Shown: positions 51,095-61,795 of the stretch, piece by piece | How positions within the stretch are numbered: position 1 is the first letter of the stretch | How the letters are laid out: the number at the start of each line of letters is the position of its first letter | Origin: Bradyrhizobium diazoefficiens | GTDB taxonomy: Bacteria > Pseudomonadota > Alphaproteobacteria > Rhizobiales > Xanthobacteraceae | Direction of reading: 5' to 3' | Assembly: GCF_016599855.1 (NCBI RefSeq) | Contig: NZ_CP067041.1 | Span: 6,974,501 to 7,038,500 of the forward strand | DNA length: 64,000 bases | The notes under the pieces: generated by a model | What the model was told of the DNA's origin: nothing | The model's database searches: none | What the model saw: only the letters and a program-made list of their open reading frames with translations | Made by a program: the position numbers and the translations under genes

Positions 51095-52156
51095 CTACAA
51101 CAACTCCTCGCACCCCAAATCCTCGACCGCCATCATCACGCGCTCCAGATTATTCCACCAGATCAGCGGCGGGATGTTGATGCTCCACTGCCAGACCGGC
51201 TTGGTGATGTGCCAGAGCACTGACCGGCGATAGTCCTGGTCGAGCGCGCCGCGCGTATAGCCGACCACCCCGTGCGCGAGCAGCGTCTCGTGATAGTGAT
51301 TGAGCAGCTGACGTTCGAGCGCTTGCCGGCGCTCCGGATACCACTGGATCGCCATCATGTAGGCGAGATCGGCGGCCGGCACGTTGATGCGCCACTGGTC
51401 GAAGTCGAAAATCCGCACGGTGTCGGCGACCCCGGCGCGCGGCAGCAGGAAATTCCAGCTATGCGCGTCGCCGTGGGTGATGCTGAGGTGACGCCGCGAA
51501 TGGTAGCGTTCGGATAGTCGCGCCGACTGATCGATGAGACGGCGGTAGAGAATGCGGCGCTCCTCGCTGAGGCGGTCGCCGAGCAGATCGGCGAAGCGAT
51601 CGTAATGGCCGGCGAAGGTCTCCATGTGCTGCGCAGCGTCCTCAGGGCTCACCCAGGCGCCGAGGGTGTCGCCGAGGCTGGGATGATCCCACCACGCCGC
51701 ATGCCAGCTTGCGAGCGTCGTGACGATCGCAATCGCCTGTTCCCGCGACGGCGGCAGCGGCCATTGCGTCGCGATCTCATGACTGTCGGTGAGATCTTCG
51801 AGCAGGAGGTGCCAGTTGGAGCTGTCCTCGTCGAAACGCCCGTCGAAGCAGCGCGGCACCAGTCCCCGCGGCATTTTCGGCGCGAGCTTCGTATAGAACG
51901 CCACCTCGTGCCGGCCGCCATGCGCCAGCGTCTTTGCAAAATTGGCATGAGGCGTCTTGAGGATCAGCGCCTGCGGTGCGCCTGTGGACTCTCCGACATA
52001 GCGCAGCCCCAGCCGGGTGATGTGCGACACCACGGTGTCGCGCTCATCCAGCAGCTTCACCTCACGCACGGCGCCGGCGTCCAGCGCGCCGGCCTTGCGT
52101 AGCGCGGCAGTCAGGTAACCGGGCTCAGCGACCGCCGGCAGTTGTGGAGGTGTCAT
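51095..52156 (-). CDS. APH-fold phosphotransferase (aminoglycoside/choline kinase family)
   Basis: A kinase-like protein of about 353 residues. The catalytic loop is ITHGDAHSWNFLL (HGDxxxxN), followed by the metal-binding FDFDQW. The N-lobe contains ALILKTPHANF with the ATP-binding Lys and LLLEDLTD as the hinge. Such proteins phosphorylate small alcohols; aminoglycoside resistance should not be assumed. ATG 52156 is used; an ATG at 52186 is also possible, and neither has a strong ribosome binding site. Confidence 0.85.
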   Translation of the reverse strand: MTPPQLPAVAEPGYLTAALRKAGALDAGAVREVKLLDERDTVVSHITRLGLRYVGESTGAPQALILKTPHANFAKTLAHGGRHEVAFYTKLAPKMPRGLVPRCFDGRFDEDSSNWHLLLEDLTDSHEIATQWPLPPSREQAIAIVTTLASWHAAWWDHPSLGDTLGAWVSPEDAAQHMETFAGHYDRFADLLGDRLSEERRILYRRLIDQSARLSERYHSRRHLSITHGDAHSWNFLLPRAGVADTVRIFDFDQWRINVPAADLAYMMAIQWYPERRQALERQLLNHYHETLLAHGVVGYTRGALDQDYRRSVLWHITKPVWQWSINIPPLIWWNNLERVMMAVEDLGCEELL

Positions 52157-52234
52157 GAAATTCACGATGCCCCTGTCCCGCGCCATACTGCACGATCACG
52201 ACCCCGGGCGCTAGCGGCCGACCTGACGCCGGGC

Positions 52235-53926
52235 TTACGCCGCCGCGGTCGAGTCGCGCACGGTGCGGACCACGACCGATCGCAGCGATTCGAGGTTGGC
52301 CGCCATGCCGGCGATCGCCTGCTTGACCTCGGCAGCGCGTTCGTTCACGGAAGCGGCGTCGCGGCTGACATTGGCGATCTTGGCCGAAACCTCCTTCGCA
52401 GCGGAAGCCGATTCTGAGATAGACCGCGCAATCTCTCGCGTCGCCGCCTCCTGCTCTTCCATCGCGACCGCAACCGAGGTCGCCACACCGTCGATCTCGA
52501 CGATGTGACCTCCCATCGTCTCGACGGCATCGACCGCCGCCTCGGTCGAGGCCTGAATTTCGGCGATCAGGCGCGCGATTTCCTCGGTGGATTTGGCGGT
52601 CTGGTCGGATAGCGATTTCACTTCGGCGGCGACCACGGCGAAGCCGCGACCGGATTCGCCAGCGCGGGCCGCCTCGATCGTCGCATTGAGTGCCAGCAGA
52701 TTGGTCTGACCGGCGATGCCGCCGATGAGCTCGGAGACCTCCGCGATCTTCTTGACGGAGCCGGCCAGCGTCTGAATCGTGGACCGCGCCTGCTCGCGGC
52801 CTGCGACCGCCGACTTGGTGACCGAGCTGGTGCGCGCGACTTGGGCGGCGATCTCCCTGATCGAGGCGGTCAGTTCCTCGGCTGCGGCCGAGACGGTCTG
52901 CGAGCTGCCCAGAGCCTGGCTGGAGGATGCTGCCACCGCCTGCGACTCCGTGGACAACGATCGGGCGATCTCGGACAGGCTGGAGGCGGCCCGTTCGACA
53001 CCTGCGGTCGCCGCGCTCGCCGTGTCGACCGAGCGGCCAGTCTCCCGCTCCACCGTTTCTGCCATCTGCTGCAGGGCGAAACGCTTAGCGAGTGCCCCCT
53101 CCTGCTGCTTCTGCAATTGCTCCTCGCGCAGCCGGGAATTCTCGAGCGCGCCCTGCTTGAACACGAGCAGCGCGCCGGCCATGGACCCGACCTCGTCCTG
53201 CCGGTGCGCGAAAGGAATGTCAGCGGCGATATCGCCGGTCGCGAGCTTCTGCATCGTATCCGTCATGCGTACGATCGGACGCACCACGCCAAACGCGACG
53301 CCGAGCAGTCCTGCGGCAATGAAGGCGAGGACTGCGGCTGCGACACCGAGGAGGATGTAGAGCATCGAGCTGTCGCGTTCCGCGGCCAGCTTCTCCATGT
53401 CGGCATTCTGCTTGTTCGCGCTCTCGACGATGCTGTCGATGACGGCGCGATGCGCCGTGTAGGCGTCCTTCAGCTGCCCGTAGGCGCGCTCGGCGGCGGC
53501 CATGTCCTTGCTCTTCAACGCCGGCAGCAGCTGGTCGGACAGCAGCTTCCAGAACTTCTGCACCTCGGCATCGGATTTCGACACCAGGGCGGTCTTCAGG
53601 TCGCTCGAGAGGCTGGAGGTGGCCCAGTACGCCTTGCGCTCGTCGTAGTCCTTGCGGAGCTGAAGCAGGCGTTCGCCATGGGTCGCCAGCTGGTCCGGCT
53701 CGCGCATGGCCAGCGTAGCCTCGAGATAGGCCTCGATCACGTATTCCGGCGGCGGCAGGATGTCCGCGATGAGATCGTTACCCAGCTTGATATCGGAATA
53801 GAGGGGACCGCCGACCTTGAGGTCTTTCAAGGCGTAGAGGCTGGTCGACACGACGGCCGTGAAGCCGATGGCGAGAGCGATGCCGAATGCAATGATCGCC
53901 GAAGACAGCGAGAGACGAATTTTCAT
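52235..53926 (-). CDS. Methyl-accepting chemotaxis protein
   Basis: A 563-residue receptor. Two transmembrane helices (about 9-32 and 187-210) bracket a periplasmic helical sensor of about 155 residues. A HAMP linker ([24 protein letters not shown]) and the signalling domain follow, with the hairpin tip [33 protein letters not shown] (contained as [19 protein letters not shown]). There is no C-terminal CheR-binding pentapeptide. The stimulus is unknown. It is downstream of pcaG on the same strand, but a terminator separates them. Confidence 0.94.
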   Translation of the reverse strand: MKIRLSLSSAIIAFGIALAIGFTAVVSTSLYALKDLKVGGPLYSDIKLGNDLIADILPPPEYVIEAYLEATLAMREPDQLATHGERLLQLRKDYDERKAYWATSSLSSDLKTALVSKSDAEVQKFWKLLSDQLLPALKSKDMAAAERAYGQLKDAYTAHRAVIDSIVESANKQNADMEKLAAERDSSMLYILLGVAAAVLAFIAAGLLGVAFGVVRPIVRMTDTMQKLATGDIAADIPFAHRQDEVGSMAGALLVFKQGALENSRLREEQLQKQQEGALAKRFALQQMAETVERETGRSVDTASAATAGVERAASSLSEIARSLSTESQAVAASSSQALGSSQTVSAAAEELTASIREIAAQVARTSSVTKSAVAGREQARSTIQTLAGSVKKIAEVSELIGGIAGQTNLLALNATIEAARAGESGRGFAVVAAEVKSLSDQTAKSTEEIARLIAEIQASTEAAVDAVETMGGHIVEIDGVATSVAVAMEEQEAATREIARSISESASAAKEVSAKIANVSRDAASVNERAAEVKQAIAGMAANLESLRSVVVRTVRDSTAAA

Positions 53927-54072
53927 GAAAATAGTCCACTAACCTGCGCCGAATCAAACGAAGGCTAAGGGACTGCGGTAAACACGGCCTTTCTGCGCGC
54001 AGAAATTGCATTACGAACACTCCGGGAAAGTACGGGAAGGCGATGCAACCTCGATCGTCTATGCGCTCGGTG

Positions 54073-54106
54073 AAAAAAAGAGTGCCGGCCGCCAGTGTCG
54101 CCGGCA
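54073..54106 (-). terminator. Rho-independent terminator after pcaG
   Basis: On the minus strand, TGCCGGC and GCCGGCA pair over 7 bp with a 10-base loop, followed by CTC and seven T. It begins 10 bases after the pcaG stop and should end the pca transcript before the chemoreceptor gene. Confidence 0.8.
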
Positions 54107-54116
54107 TGTCCTTGCC

Positions 54117-54719
54117 TTACACGTCGAAGAACACCGTCTCGTTATCGCCCTGCAAATGCAGGTCGAGGCGGTAGACCGACTTGCCGGCCTCGCGCACCGC
54201 AATCAGCGTGGCGCGGCGGTCGGCCGGCACCAGTTCCAGCACGGGATCGGCGGCATTGCCGGCCTCGTCGCTGAAATAGATGCGGGCATAGAGATGCCGC
54301 AGCATACCGCGCCCGAACACCGCAAGCAGGATGTGCGGCGCCTGCGGCTTGCCGTCGGGATCGGGCACGACGCCCGGCTTGATGGTGTCGAAGGAATAAT
54401 GGCCGTCCTTGTCGGTGCCGCAGCGGGCAAAGCCGCGGAAGCTGGCGTTCGGCAGAGCGCGCTTGTCCTGCGGATCGGCAAAGCGGCCCTGCGCATCCGC
54501 CTGCCAGATCTCCAGCATGCAGTCCGGCACGGCGACGCCGTCACCGTCGAACACCCGGCCCTCGATGCGGACGCGATCGCCAGTGACGTCAGGCGTCAGC
54601 GTCGAATTTGTGAACGCGTCGTTCCAGGCGTATTCGCCTGATGGCGTCAGGCCGTATTTGAAGAACGGGCCGACCGTCTGCGATGGCGTGATCCCATCGG
54701 GCTTCAGAGAGTCCTGCAC
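54117..54719 (-). CDS. pcaG: Protocatechuate 3,4-dioxygenase alpha subunit
   Basis: A 200-residue subunit of the intradiol ring-cleavage enzyme that opens protocatechuate to 3-carboxymuconate. It has PSQTVGPFF at the N-terminus and RIEGRVFDGDGVAVPDCMLE, DGHYSFDTIKPG, and LLAVFGRGMLRHLYARIYF. The alpha chain lacks the iron ligands of the beta chain. The start is GTG 54719, one base after the pcaH stop (54721), with GGAGAA in the end of pcaH as ribosome binding site. Confidence 0.96.
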   Translation of the reverse strand: MQDSLKPDGITPSQTVGPFFKYGLTPSGEYAWNDAFTNSTLTPDVTGDRVRIEGRVFDGDGVAVPDCMLEIWQADAQGRFADPQDKRALPNASFRGFARCGTDKDGHYSFDTIKPGVVPDPDGKPQAPHILLAVFGRGMLRHLYARIYFSDEAGNAADPVLELVPADRRATLIAVREAGKSVYRLDLHLQGDNETVFFDV

Positions 54720-54720
54720 G

Positions 54721-55422
54721 TTAGTGGTTCTCCATGGGGGTGGCGTCCTTGCCGCGCAGCACGACATCGAAGCGATAGCACAGCGCCCATTCGGGCTTGG
54801 TATTCTCCAGGTCGAACGACGAGACCATCCGCATCCGTGCCTTTTCGTCCGGAACCGAGTTGAAGATCGGATCGAACGCGAACAGCGGATCGCCCGGGAA
54901 ATACATCTGCGTCACCAGTCGCGTGACGAAGGAGTGGCCGAACACCGAGAGATGGATGTGGGCGGGGCGCCAGGCATTGTGGTGATTGCCCCAGGGATAG
55001 GCGCCGGGCTTGATGGTGACGAAGCGATAATAGCCGGAGGCATCGCTCTGGGTGCGCCCCGCGCCGGTAAAATTCGGATCGAGCGGCGCCGGATGCTGGT
55101 CGCGGACGTGGACGTAGCGGCCGCAGGCATTGGCCTGCCAGATCTCGACCAACGAATTGGGCACGCCGCGGCCGTCCTCGTCGCGGACATGGCCGTGCAC
55201 GATGATGCGCTCGCCGAGCGGCTCGCCCTTGTGCCGTGTGGTGAGATCGTTGTCGCCTTCGCGCACGGTCTCGTGGCCGTAGACCGGGCCGGTCAGTTCC
55301 GACAGCGTGTGGCGCATCGGGATCAAGGGCTTGTTCGGCGCCCGCTTGATCGAGCTCTTGTATTCGGGCGACAGCGGCAGCGGATGCGCCTTGTTGCTGT
55401 CAGTGGGATAGATGAATGTCAT
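54721..55422 (-). CDS. pcaH: Protocatechuate 3,4-dioxygenase beta subunit
   Basis: The iron-bearing 233-residue subunit. Fe(III) ligands of the family are visible as Tyr in CGRYVH and GYYRF and His in PAHIHLSVFG. Other signatures are RIIVHGHVRDEDGRGVPNSLVE (as GHVRDEDGRGVPNSLVEIWQ) and WGNHHNAWRPAHIH. AGGAG precedes ATG 55422. Translation of pcaG is coupled to it by a 1-base gap. Confidence 0.97.
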   Translation of the reverse strand: MTFIYPTDSNKAHPLPLSPEYKSSIKRAPNKPLIPMRHTLSELTGPVYGHETVREGDNDLTTRHKGEPLGERIIVHGHVRDEDGRGVPNSLVEIWQANACGRYVHVRDQHPAPLDPNFTGAGRTQSDASGYYRFVTIKPGAYPWGNHHNAWRPAHIHLSVFGHSFVTRLVTQMYFPGDPLFAFDPIFNSVPDEKARMRMVSSFDLENTKPEWALCYRFDVVLRGKDATPMENH

Positions 55423-55529
55423 CGGCGAACTCCTCCCCGGCCATTTTGGGCCAGCCGGTCAACGCTTCCGCCAATCATTATAGGATATAACTAATTTGGG
55501 GAAGCGGGTTTGGCGGCCTTCCTTTCTTT

Positions 55530-55667
55530 ACCTCGCCCCGCTTGCGGGGAGAGGTCGGATCGCATCGCCAGATGCGATCCGGGTGAGGGGGTACAGGTCC
55601 CATAGCGATCTCATCCGCGGAGAGAGGCCCCTCACCCAACCCTCTCCCGTAAGCGGGGAGAGGGAGA
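55530..55667. repeat. Intergenic palindromic repeat, family D, copy 2
   Basis: The same composite of hairpins as at 36184: CTCGCCCCGCTTGCGGGGAG on the left, GGATCGCATC/GATGCGATCC inside, and CTCTCCCGTAAGCGGGGAGAG on the right, here with GGGTGAGGGG and CCCCTCACCC as long-range pair. It separates pcaF from pcaH. Confidence 0.8.
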
Positions 55668-55677
55668 GGAGAGACCG

Positions 55678-56886
<1,209 letters not shown>

Positions 56887-57230
56887 CGTTGTTCTCCCTG
56901 AATGCCGCGGTTCGGCCCAAATTCTTCAATGTCGGCGGAGTTTTAGGAGGGCGCCCGCGGCAGGTCAATTGAGTGATGCGCGCGGACTGCATGGCTTGGC
57001 GCATGCTTGCCATGAAACTCGGTCGTCATTCCGGGGCGCCCGGAGGGCGAGCCCGGAATCCATAACCCCGGCTCGTGGTTATGGATTCCGGGCCTGCGCC
57101 TCGCGGCGCATCCCGGAATGACGACCGAAAATGTGGCAGCCGCTTGCGCTACACGGACAACGTGGAAAACCTCCCCGCCCCGGCCAAAGCGATAGGAGCA
57201 GGAGGCGAAATTTTGTAGGTTGCGCCGCCC
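56887..57230. promoter_or_regulatory. Divergent pcaF-mutS intergenic region with family B repeat
   Basis: A 344-base gap between divergent genes. A family B repeat occupies 57021-57126; the flanking parts should hold the two promoters. I recognised no PcaQ- or PcaR-type operator and no clear hexamers. Confidence 0.5.
57021..57126. repeat. Intergenic palindromic repeat, family B, copy 2
   Basis: Almost perfect palindrome: outer arms GGTCGTCATTCCGGG and CCCGGAATGACGACC, inner arms GAGCCCGGAATCCATAACC and GGTTATGGATTCCGGGC. The longest version of family B in this window. Confidence 0.85.
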
Positions 57231-59969
57231 ATGACCATGCAACGACCGATCCCCGTACCGCCGCCCGACGAAGCGCCCGCGCCGCAAACGGAAGCCGCCG
57301 CGCGCGTCACGCCGATGATGGAACAATACCTGGAGATCAAGGCGGCGCATCCGGACTTGCTGCTGTTCTATCGGATGGGCGATTTCTACGAGCTGTTCTT
57401 CGAGGATGCCGAGATCGCCTCGAAAACGCTCGGCATCGTCTTGACCAAGCGCGGCAAGCATCAGGGCGCCGACATCCCGATGTGCGGCGTGCCGGTCGAG
57501 CGCTCCGAGGATTATCTGCACCGCCTGATCGGCGCCGGCCACCGGGTCGCGGTGTGCGAGCAGACCGAGGATCCGGCGGCTGCGAAAGCGCGCGGCAACA
57601 AGAGCGTCGTCCGCCGCGGCGTGGTGCGGCTGGTGACGCCGGGCACGCTGACCGAGGATACGCTGCTCGATGCCCGCGCCAACAATTATCTGCTGGCGAT
57701 CGCGCGCGCGCGTTCATCCTCAGGCGTCGACCGCTTCGGCCTTGCCTGGATCGATATCTCGACCGCCGAATTCACCGTGATGGAATGTTCGGGCGGCGAG
57801 CTCGCGGCGACGCTGGCGCGCATCAACCCGAACGAAGCGATCGTCACCGATGCGCTTTATAGCGACAACGAACTCGGACAGACCCTGCGCGAGCTGCCGG
57901 CGCTGACGCCGGTGACCCGCGACGTCTTCGACGGCGCCACCGCCGAAAAGCGGCTGTGCGACTACTTTGCGGTCGCGACCATGGACGGCCTCACACAGCT
58001 CACCCGCTTGGAAGCCACCGCCGCAGCGGCCGCCGTCACCTATGTCGATCGCACCCAGGTCGGCAAGCACCCGCCGCTGTCGCCGCCCGCGCGCGAAGCC
58101 TCTGGCGCGACGATGGCGATCGATCCCGCCACCCGCGCCAATCTCGAATTGACGCGGACGCTCGCGGGCGAACGCCGCGGCTCGCTGCTCGATGCAATCG
58201 ATTGCACGGTGACCTCGGCCGGCTCGCGCCTGCTGGCGCAGCGGCTGGCTGCGCCGCTGACGGATGCGCCCGCAATCGCGCGGCGGCTCGATGCCGTCAG
58301 CGCCTTCGTCGCGGACTCGGCTACGCGCGAGGACATCCGTAGCATTCTGCGCGGTGCGCCCGACATGTCGCGCGCGCTGGCCCGTCTCTCGGTCGGCCGC
58401 GGCGGCCCGCGCGACCTTGCTGCCTTGCGCGACGGCATCATCGCCGCCGACCAGATTTTGGCGCGGCTCGGCGAGACCGACCAGCCGCCGCTGGAGATCG
58501 CCGCGATGATGGCTGCCCTGCAGCGCCCATCGCGCGAGCTCGCCGCCGAATTTGGCCGTGCGCTTGACGAGCAGCTGCCGTTGATCAAGCGAGATGGTGG
58601 CTTCGTTCGTGCCGGCTACGAGCCGGCCCTTGATGAAGCGCGAAATCTGCGCGACGCCTCGCGGCTCGTGGTCGCCTCGATGCAGGCGCGCTACGCCGAC
58701 GACACCGGCGTGAAGGGCTTGAAAATCCGGCACAACAACGTGCTCGGCTATTTCGTCGAGGTGACCGCGCAGCACGGCGACAAGCTGATGTCGGCGCCGC
58801 TGAACGCGACCTTCATTCACCGCCAGACGTTGGCGGGCCAGGTGCGCTTCACGACGTCGGAGCTCGGCGAGATCGAAGCCAAGATCGCCAACGCCGGCGA
58901 CCGCGCGCTCGGACTCGAGCTCGAAATCTTCGAGCGGCTCTGCGCCAAGGCGCTCGAGATCAGCGACGATCTACGCGCGGCGGCGCAGGGCTTTGCGCTG
59001 CTCGATGTTGCAACGTCGCTGGCAAAACTCGCGGTCGACGAGAATTATGTACGACCGGAGGTGGACTCGTCCCTCGGCTTTGCGATCGAGGCCGGCCGCC
59101 ATCCTGTGGTCGAGCAGGCATTGAAGCGCAACGGCGAGCCGTTCATCGCCAATGCCTGCCATCTCTCGCCGGCGCCTGGCCAAAAGTCCGGGCAACTCTG
59201 GCTGCTGACCGGCCCGAACATGGCGGGTAAATCGACGTTCCTGCGCCAGAACGCACTGATTGCGCTCTTGGCGCAGATCGGCAGCTTCGTGCCGGCCACG
59301 CGCGCGCGGATCGGCATCGTCGACCGCCTGTTCTCGCGCGTCGGCGCCGCCGACGATCTGGCGCGCGGCCGCTCCACTTTCATGGTGGAGATGGTCGAGA
59401 CCGCGGCGATCCTCAACCAGGCCGGCGAGCGCGCGCTGGTGATTCTCGACGAGATCGGCCGCGGCACCGCGACCTTCGACGGCCTCTCCATCGCCTGGGC
59501 CGCGATCGAGCATCTGCACGAGAGCAACCGCTGCCGCACCCTGTTCGCGACGCATTATCACGAGCTGACCGCGCTCTCGGCCAAACTGCCGCGCATGTTC
59601 AACGCCACGGTGCGGGTGAAGGAATGGCAGGGCAACGTCGTGTTCCTGCATGAGGTGCTGCCCGGCTCGGCCGACCGCTCCTACGGCATCCAGGTCGCCA
59701 AGCTCGCAGGTCTGCCGCCGGCCGTGATCACGCGCGCGAAATCGGTGCTGGCAAAGCTGGAGGCCCAGGACCGCGGCCAGACCGCCCGCGCGCTGGCCGA
59801 CGACCTGCCGCTGTTCGCCGTGCCCTCGCGTGCCGCCGCCGAAGCCGCGCCACCAAGCGAGGCCGAGCTGCTGATGGACGCAGTGAAGGCGCTGCACCCG
59901 GACGAGATGTCCCCGCGCGAGGCACTCGAGGCCCTCTATGCGCTGAAAGCCAAGCTGCCGAAACAGTGA
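57231..59969 (+). CDS. mutS: DNA mismatch repair protein MutS
   Basis: The 912-residue mismatch-recognition ATPase. The N-terminal mismatch domain has the Phe-x-Glu contact in [11 protein letters not shown] (Phe52, Glu54). The connector, lever and clamp follow. The C-terminal ATPase has Walker [10 protein letters not shown] (about 661), [11 protein letters not shown], Walker [12 protein letters not shown] (about 737), the His of FATHYHEL, and a helix-turn-helix end. A short C-terminal region with [16 protein letters not shown] would tetramerise. ATG 57231 is used (ATG 57237 also possible). Confidence 0.98.
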   Translation: MTMQRPIPVPPPDEAPAPQTEAAARVTPMMEQYLEIKAAHPDLLLFYRMGDFYELFFEDAEIASKTLGIVLTKRGKHQGADIPMCGVPVERSEDYLHRLIGAGHRVAVCEQTEDPAAAKARGNKSVVRRGVVRLVTPGTLTEDTLLDARANNYLLAIARARSSSGVDRFGLAWIDISTAEFTVMECSGGELAATLARINPNEAIVTDALYSDNELGQTLRELPALTPVTRDVFDGATAEKRLCDYFAVATMDGLTQLTRLEATAAAAAVTYVDRTQVGKHPPLSPPAREASGATMAIDPATRANLELTRTLAGERRGSLLDAIDCTVTSAGSRLLAQRLAAPLTDAPAIARRLDAVSAFVADSATREDIRSILRGAPDMSRALARLSVGRGGPRDLAALRDGIIAADQILARLGETDQPPLEIAAMMAALQRPSRELAAEFGRALDEQLPLIKRDGGFVRAGYEPALDEARNLRDASRLVVASMQARYADDTGVKGLKIRHNNVLGYFVEVTAQHGDKLMSAPLNATFIHRQTLAGQVRFTTSELGEIEAKIANAGDRALGLELEIFERLCAKALEISDDLRAAAQGFALLDVATSLAKLAVDENYVRPEVDSSLGFAIEAGRHPVVEQALKRNGEPFIANACHLSPAPGQKSGQLWLLTGPNMAGKSTFLRQNALIALLAQIGSFVPATRARIGIVDRLFSRVGAADDLARGRSTFMVEMVETAAILNQAGERALVILDEIGRGTATFDGLSIAWAAIEHLHESNRCRTLFATHYHELTALSAKLPRMFNATVRVKEWQGNVVFLHEVLPGSADRSYGIQVAKLAGLPPAVITRAKSVLAKLEAQDRGQTARALADDLPLFAVPSRAAAEAAPPSEAELLMDAVKALHPDEMSPREALEALYALKAKLPKQ

Positions 59970-59976
59970 CGGTGCC

Positions 59977-60068
59977 GTAGGGTGGGCAAAGCGAAGCGTG
60001 CCCACCACGTCAGCGCTAAGGGATGGTGGGCACGGCGCGCGAAGAGGCGCGCGCCTTTGCCCACCCTA
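59977..60068. repeat. Intergenic palindromic repeat, family C, copy 2
   Basis: Arms GTAGGGTGGGCAAAG and CTTTGCCCACCCTAC with internal GTGCCCACCA and TGGTGGGCAC plus a GGCGCGCG/CGCGCGCC hairpin. It follows mutS by 7 bases and touches the end of the opposing membrane-protein gene, so it may terminate both. Confidence 0.85.
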
Positions 60069-60869
60069 CGAAACTGCCGCGAGCCGTTTCCTTCGCCCTC
60101 TCCACCACAGCGTCAGATTCCACGCGATGCAGGTGGCGAGCCCCATGCTGAGGCCGATCGCCGAACCGAAATTGGCCGCGCCGACGTGCATCACCGCAAT
60201 CGCCATCCCGAATCCGAGCAGGCCCCAGGCGGAGTTGGCGAGCACCGCGGCGGTCGGCGGGCCGCCGATGCGCGGATGCAGGATCACCATCATGCTGGTG
60301 AACACGATCGGGTAGAGCGCGATCACGCCGGAGACGCGCGGGCCGACCCAGCCCGAGGTCGAGACCACGATCGCCACCAGCGTTGCGACCAGCGATGCGC
60401 GGAACGGAATGTCGTACCAGCGGCGCGTCACCAGCGGCATCTTCACATGGCGGTACTGTGCAAGCAGCGGAATGCAGGTACCGAAGGCGACGAGATTGAC
60501 GGCGAGCCCGGCCGTCAAGGTCCAGTCGAACAGACGGATGATGGATGCCAGCACGATCCACACCGCCACCGCGCTACCGACGCTCACGGCAAAGCTATGT
60601 CGCTGCGCCAGCACGACATAGGTCAATCCCAGAAAGATCGTCGCGGCGTTGACCGGAAGGCTCGACAGCGCACCCTGCGCAATGAAAGCGGCGTCATGGT
60701 CGAGCGCAAGGAAGACATAGGAAGGACCCGCCGAGATCGGCAGCGTCGCCACCAGTGCTCCGATCACCGGGCCGGAGCGTTCGGTGATGATCGACGCCGA
60801 CACCACGAAGGCGGCCGCAACCGCCATGCGCAGCAGGAGAAGGAGGATGAATTGGAGGTCGAGAGGCAT
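60066..60869 (-). CDS. Integral membrane protein, about eight helices
   Basis: A 267-residue, strongly hydrophobic protein in the inner membrane with about eight helices and the glycine/proline-rich segments GPVIGALVATLPISAGPSYV and GPRVSGVIALYPIVFTSMMV in the two halves, which look like an internal repeat. It ends with a short Arg/Lys tail. I do not recognise the family with confidence. ATG 60869 is used as it starts the first helix; ATG 60881 is an alternative and the longer frame runs through a repeat. Confidence 0.8.
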   Translation of the reverse strand: MPLDLQFILLLLLRMAVAAAFVVSASIITERSGPVIGALVATLPISAGPSYVFLALDHDAAFIAQGALSSLPVNAATIFLGLTYVVLAQRHSFAVSVGSAVAVWIVLASIIRLFDWTLTAGLAVNLVAFGTCIPLLAQYRHVKMPLVTRRWYDIPFRASLVATLVAIVVSTSGWVGPRVSGVIALYPIVFTSMMVILHPRIGGPPTAAVLANSAWGLLGFGMAIAVMHVGAANFGSAIGLSMGLATCIAWNLTLWWRGRRKRLAAVS

Positions 60870-60876
60870 TCTGTCC

Positions 60877-61009
60877 GTCATTCCGGGGCGCACGGAGCGC
60901 GAGCCCGGAATCCATAACCACAGGCCGTAGTGGTTTAAGAGCTGGAGCAACGACCGTCCGAAATCACGACGGCCTGGGATTATGGGTTCCCGCCTACGCG
61001 GGAACGACA
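60877..61009. repeat. Hybrid palindromic repeat, family B left half and family A-like right half
   Basis: The left part has GTCATTCCGGGGCGC and GAGCCCGGAATCCATAACCA, as in family B. The right part has GATTATGGGTTCCCGCC and ACGCGGGAACGAC, which is A-like. The two outer arms no longer match each other fully, so the element looks like a recombinant or a fusion of two repeats. Confidence 0.7.
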
Positions 61010-61037
61010 CCAATTGTGGTGTAGCGGCTTTCGACTC

Positions 61038-61547
61038 TCACATCCGCTGCATCGACACCGAAACCTTCGGGCCGTTCTTGATGGTCTGGTAGACCACGCA
61101 ATAACGCTCGGTGAGTTTCAGCAGGAGATCGAGCTTTTCTTGCGGTGCGTCGGTGTCGACCTCGAAGCGCAGGCGGATCTCGGCGAAGCCGACCGAGGTC
61201 TCCTTGTCGACGCCGAGGGTGCCGCGGAAATCGAGATCGCCCTCGGCGTAGACGTTACCGCTTCTGAGCGGCACCTCGATTGCGGTCGCAACCGATTTCA
61301 GCGTGACGCCGGCGCAGGCGACCAGCGCCTCCAGCAGCATGTCGCCGGAGCAGAGCTCGAGGCCGGAGCCGCCGGTGGCCGGATGCAGGCCGGCCAGCGC
61401 GATGGCGCGGCCGGTTTCGACCTTGCAGGCGATACCCTCGCTGTCGGTGGAGCCCTTGGCCCTCAGCGTGATCATCGCGGTCTCGGGACTGGTCTTGTAC
61501 CGCTCCTTGATCGGTGCCTGCATCTGGCGCAGCTCTGCGGCGTCCAT
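61038..61547 (-). CDS. OsmC/Ohr-family protein
   Basis: A 169-residue protein of the OsmC superfamily, thiol-dependent peroxide reductases. The two Cys expected in the family are seen in ELCSGDMLLEALVACAGVTL (about residues 66 and 78), and the C-terminal fold continues with ERYCVVYQTIKNGPKVSV. Spacing between the two Cys is shorter than in classical OsmC/Ohr, so peroxidase activity is uncertain. ATG 61547 is chosen for GGGGAGAA upstream. It is divergent from glnD. Confidence 0.88.
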   Translation of the reverse strand: MDAAELRQMQAPIKERYKTSPETAMITLRAKGSTDSEGIACKVETGRAIALAGLHPATGGSGLELCSGDMLLEALVACAGVTLKSVATAIEVPLRSGNVYAEGDLDFRGTLGVDKETSVGFAEIRLRFEVDTDAPQEKLDLLLKLTERYCVVYQTIKNGPKVSVSMQRM

Positions 61548-61758
61548 TTTCGTTTTCTCCCCAAATCTCGTTTTGTGAGGATCGGTATAGAGACCGATCC
61601 GTATCGTGTCAGCCCGCGATTGACCGGGATCTGCCATGAAGGCCGCCGCGGGCGCAAAAAGACAATTGAACTCAATCTGTTACATAAGCAACCCTGAACG
61701 GCCGCGCGCCCTTCCGAATCGGCGGGCCGGCACGTATCTCTGTTTTTTGCCAATGGCG

Positions 61759-61777
61759 GGTGACAGCGCCTGTCACC
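61759..61777. promoter_or_regulatory. Perfect 19-bp palindrome before glnD
   Basis: GGTGACAG (61759-61766), centre CGC and CTGTCACC (61770-61777) form a perfect inverted repeat that ends 18 bases before the glnD start. It could be a regulator binding site of TGACA/TGTCA type or a hairpin in the 5' leader close to the ribosome binding region. The regulator is unknown. Confidence 0.6.
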
Positions 61778-61795
61778 TCTTATATCCGGTGAGAC

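Noticed and set aside
51095..52156. Aminoglycoside resistance gene
   Set aside because: Only the general APH fold is supported; no residues specific to a resistance subclass are recognisable and most such chromosomal proteins have other substrates.
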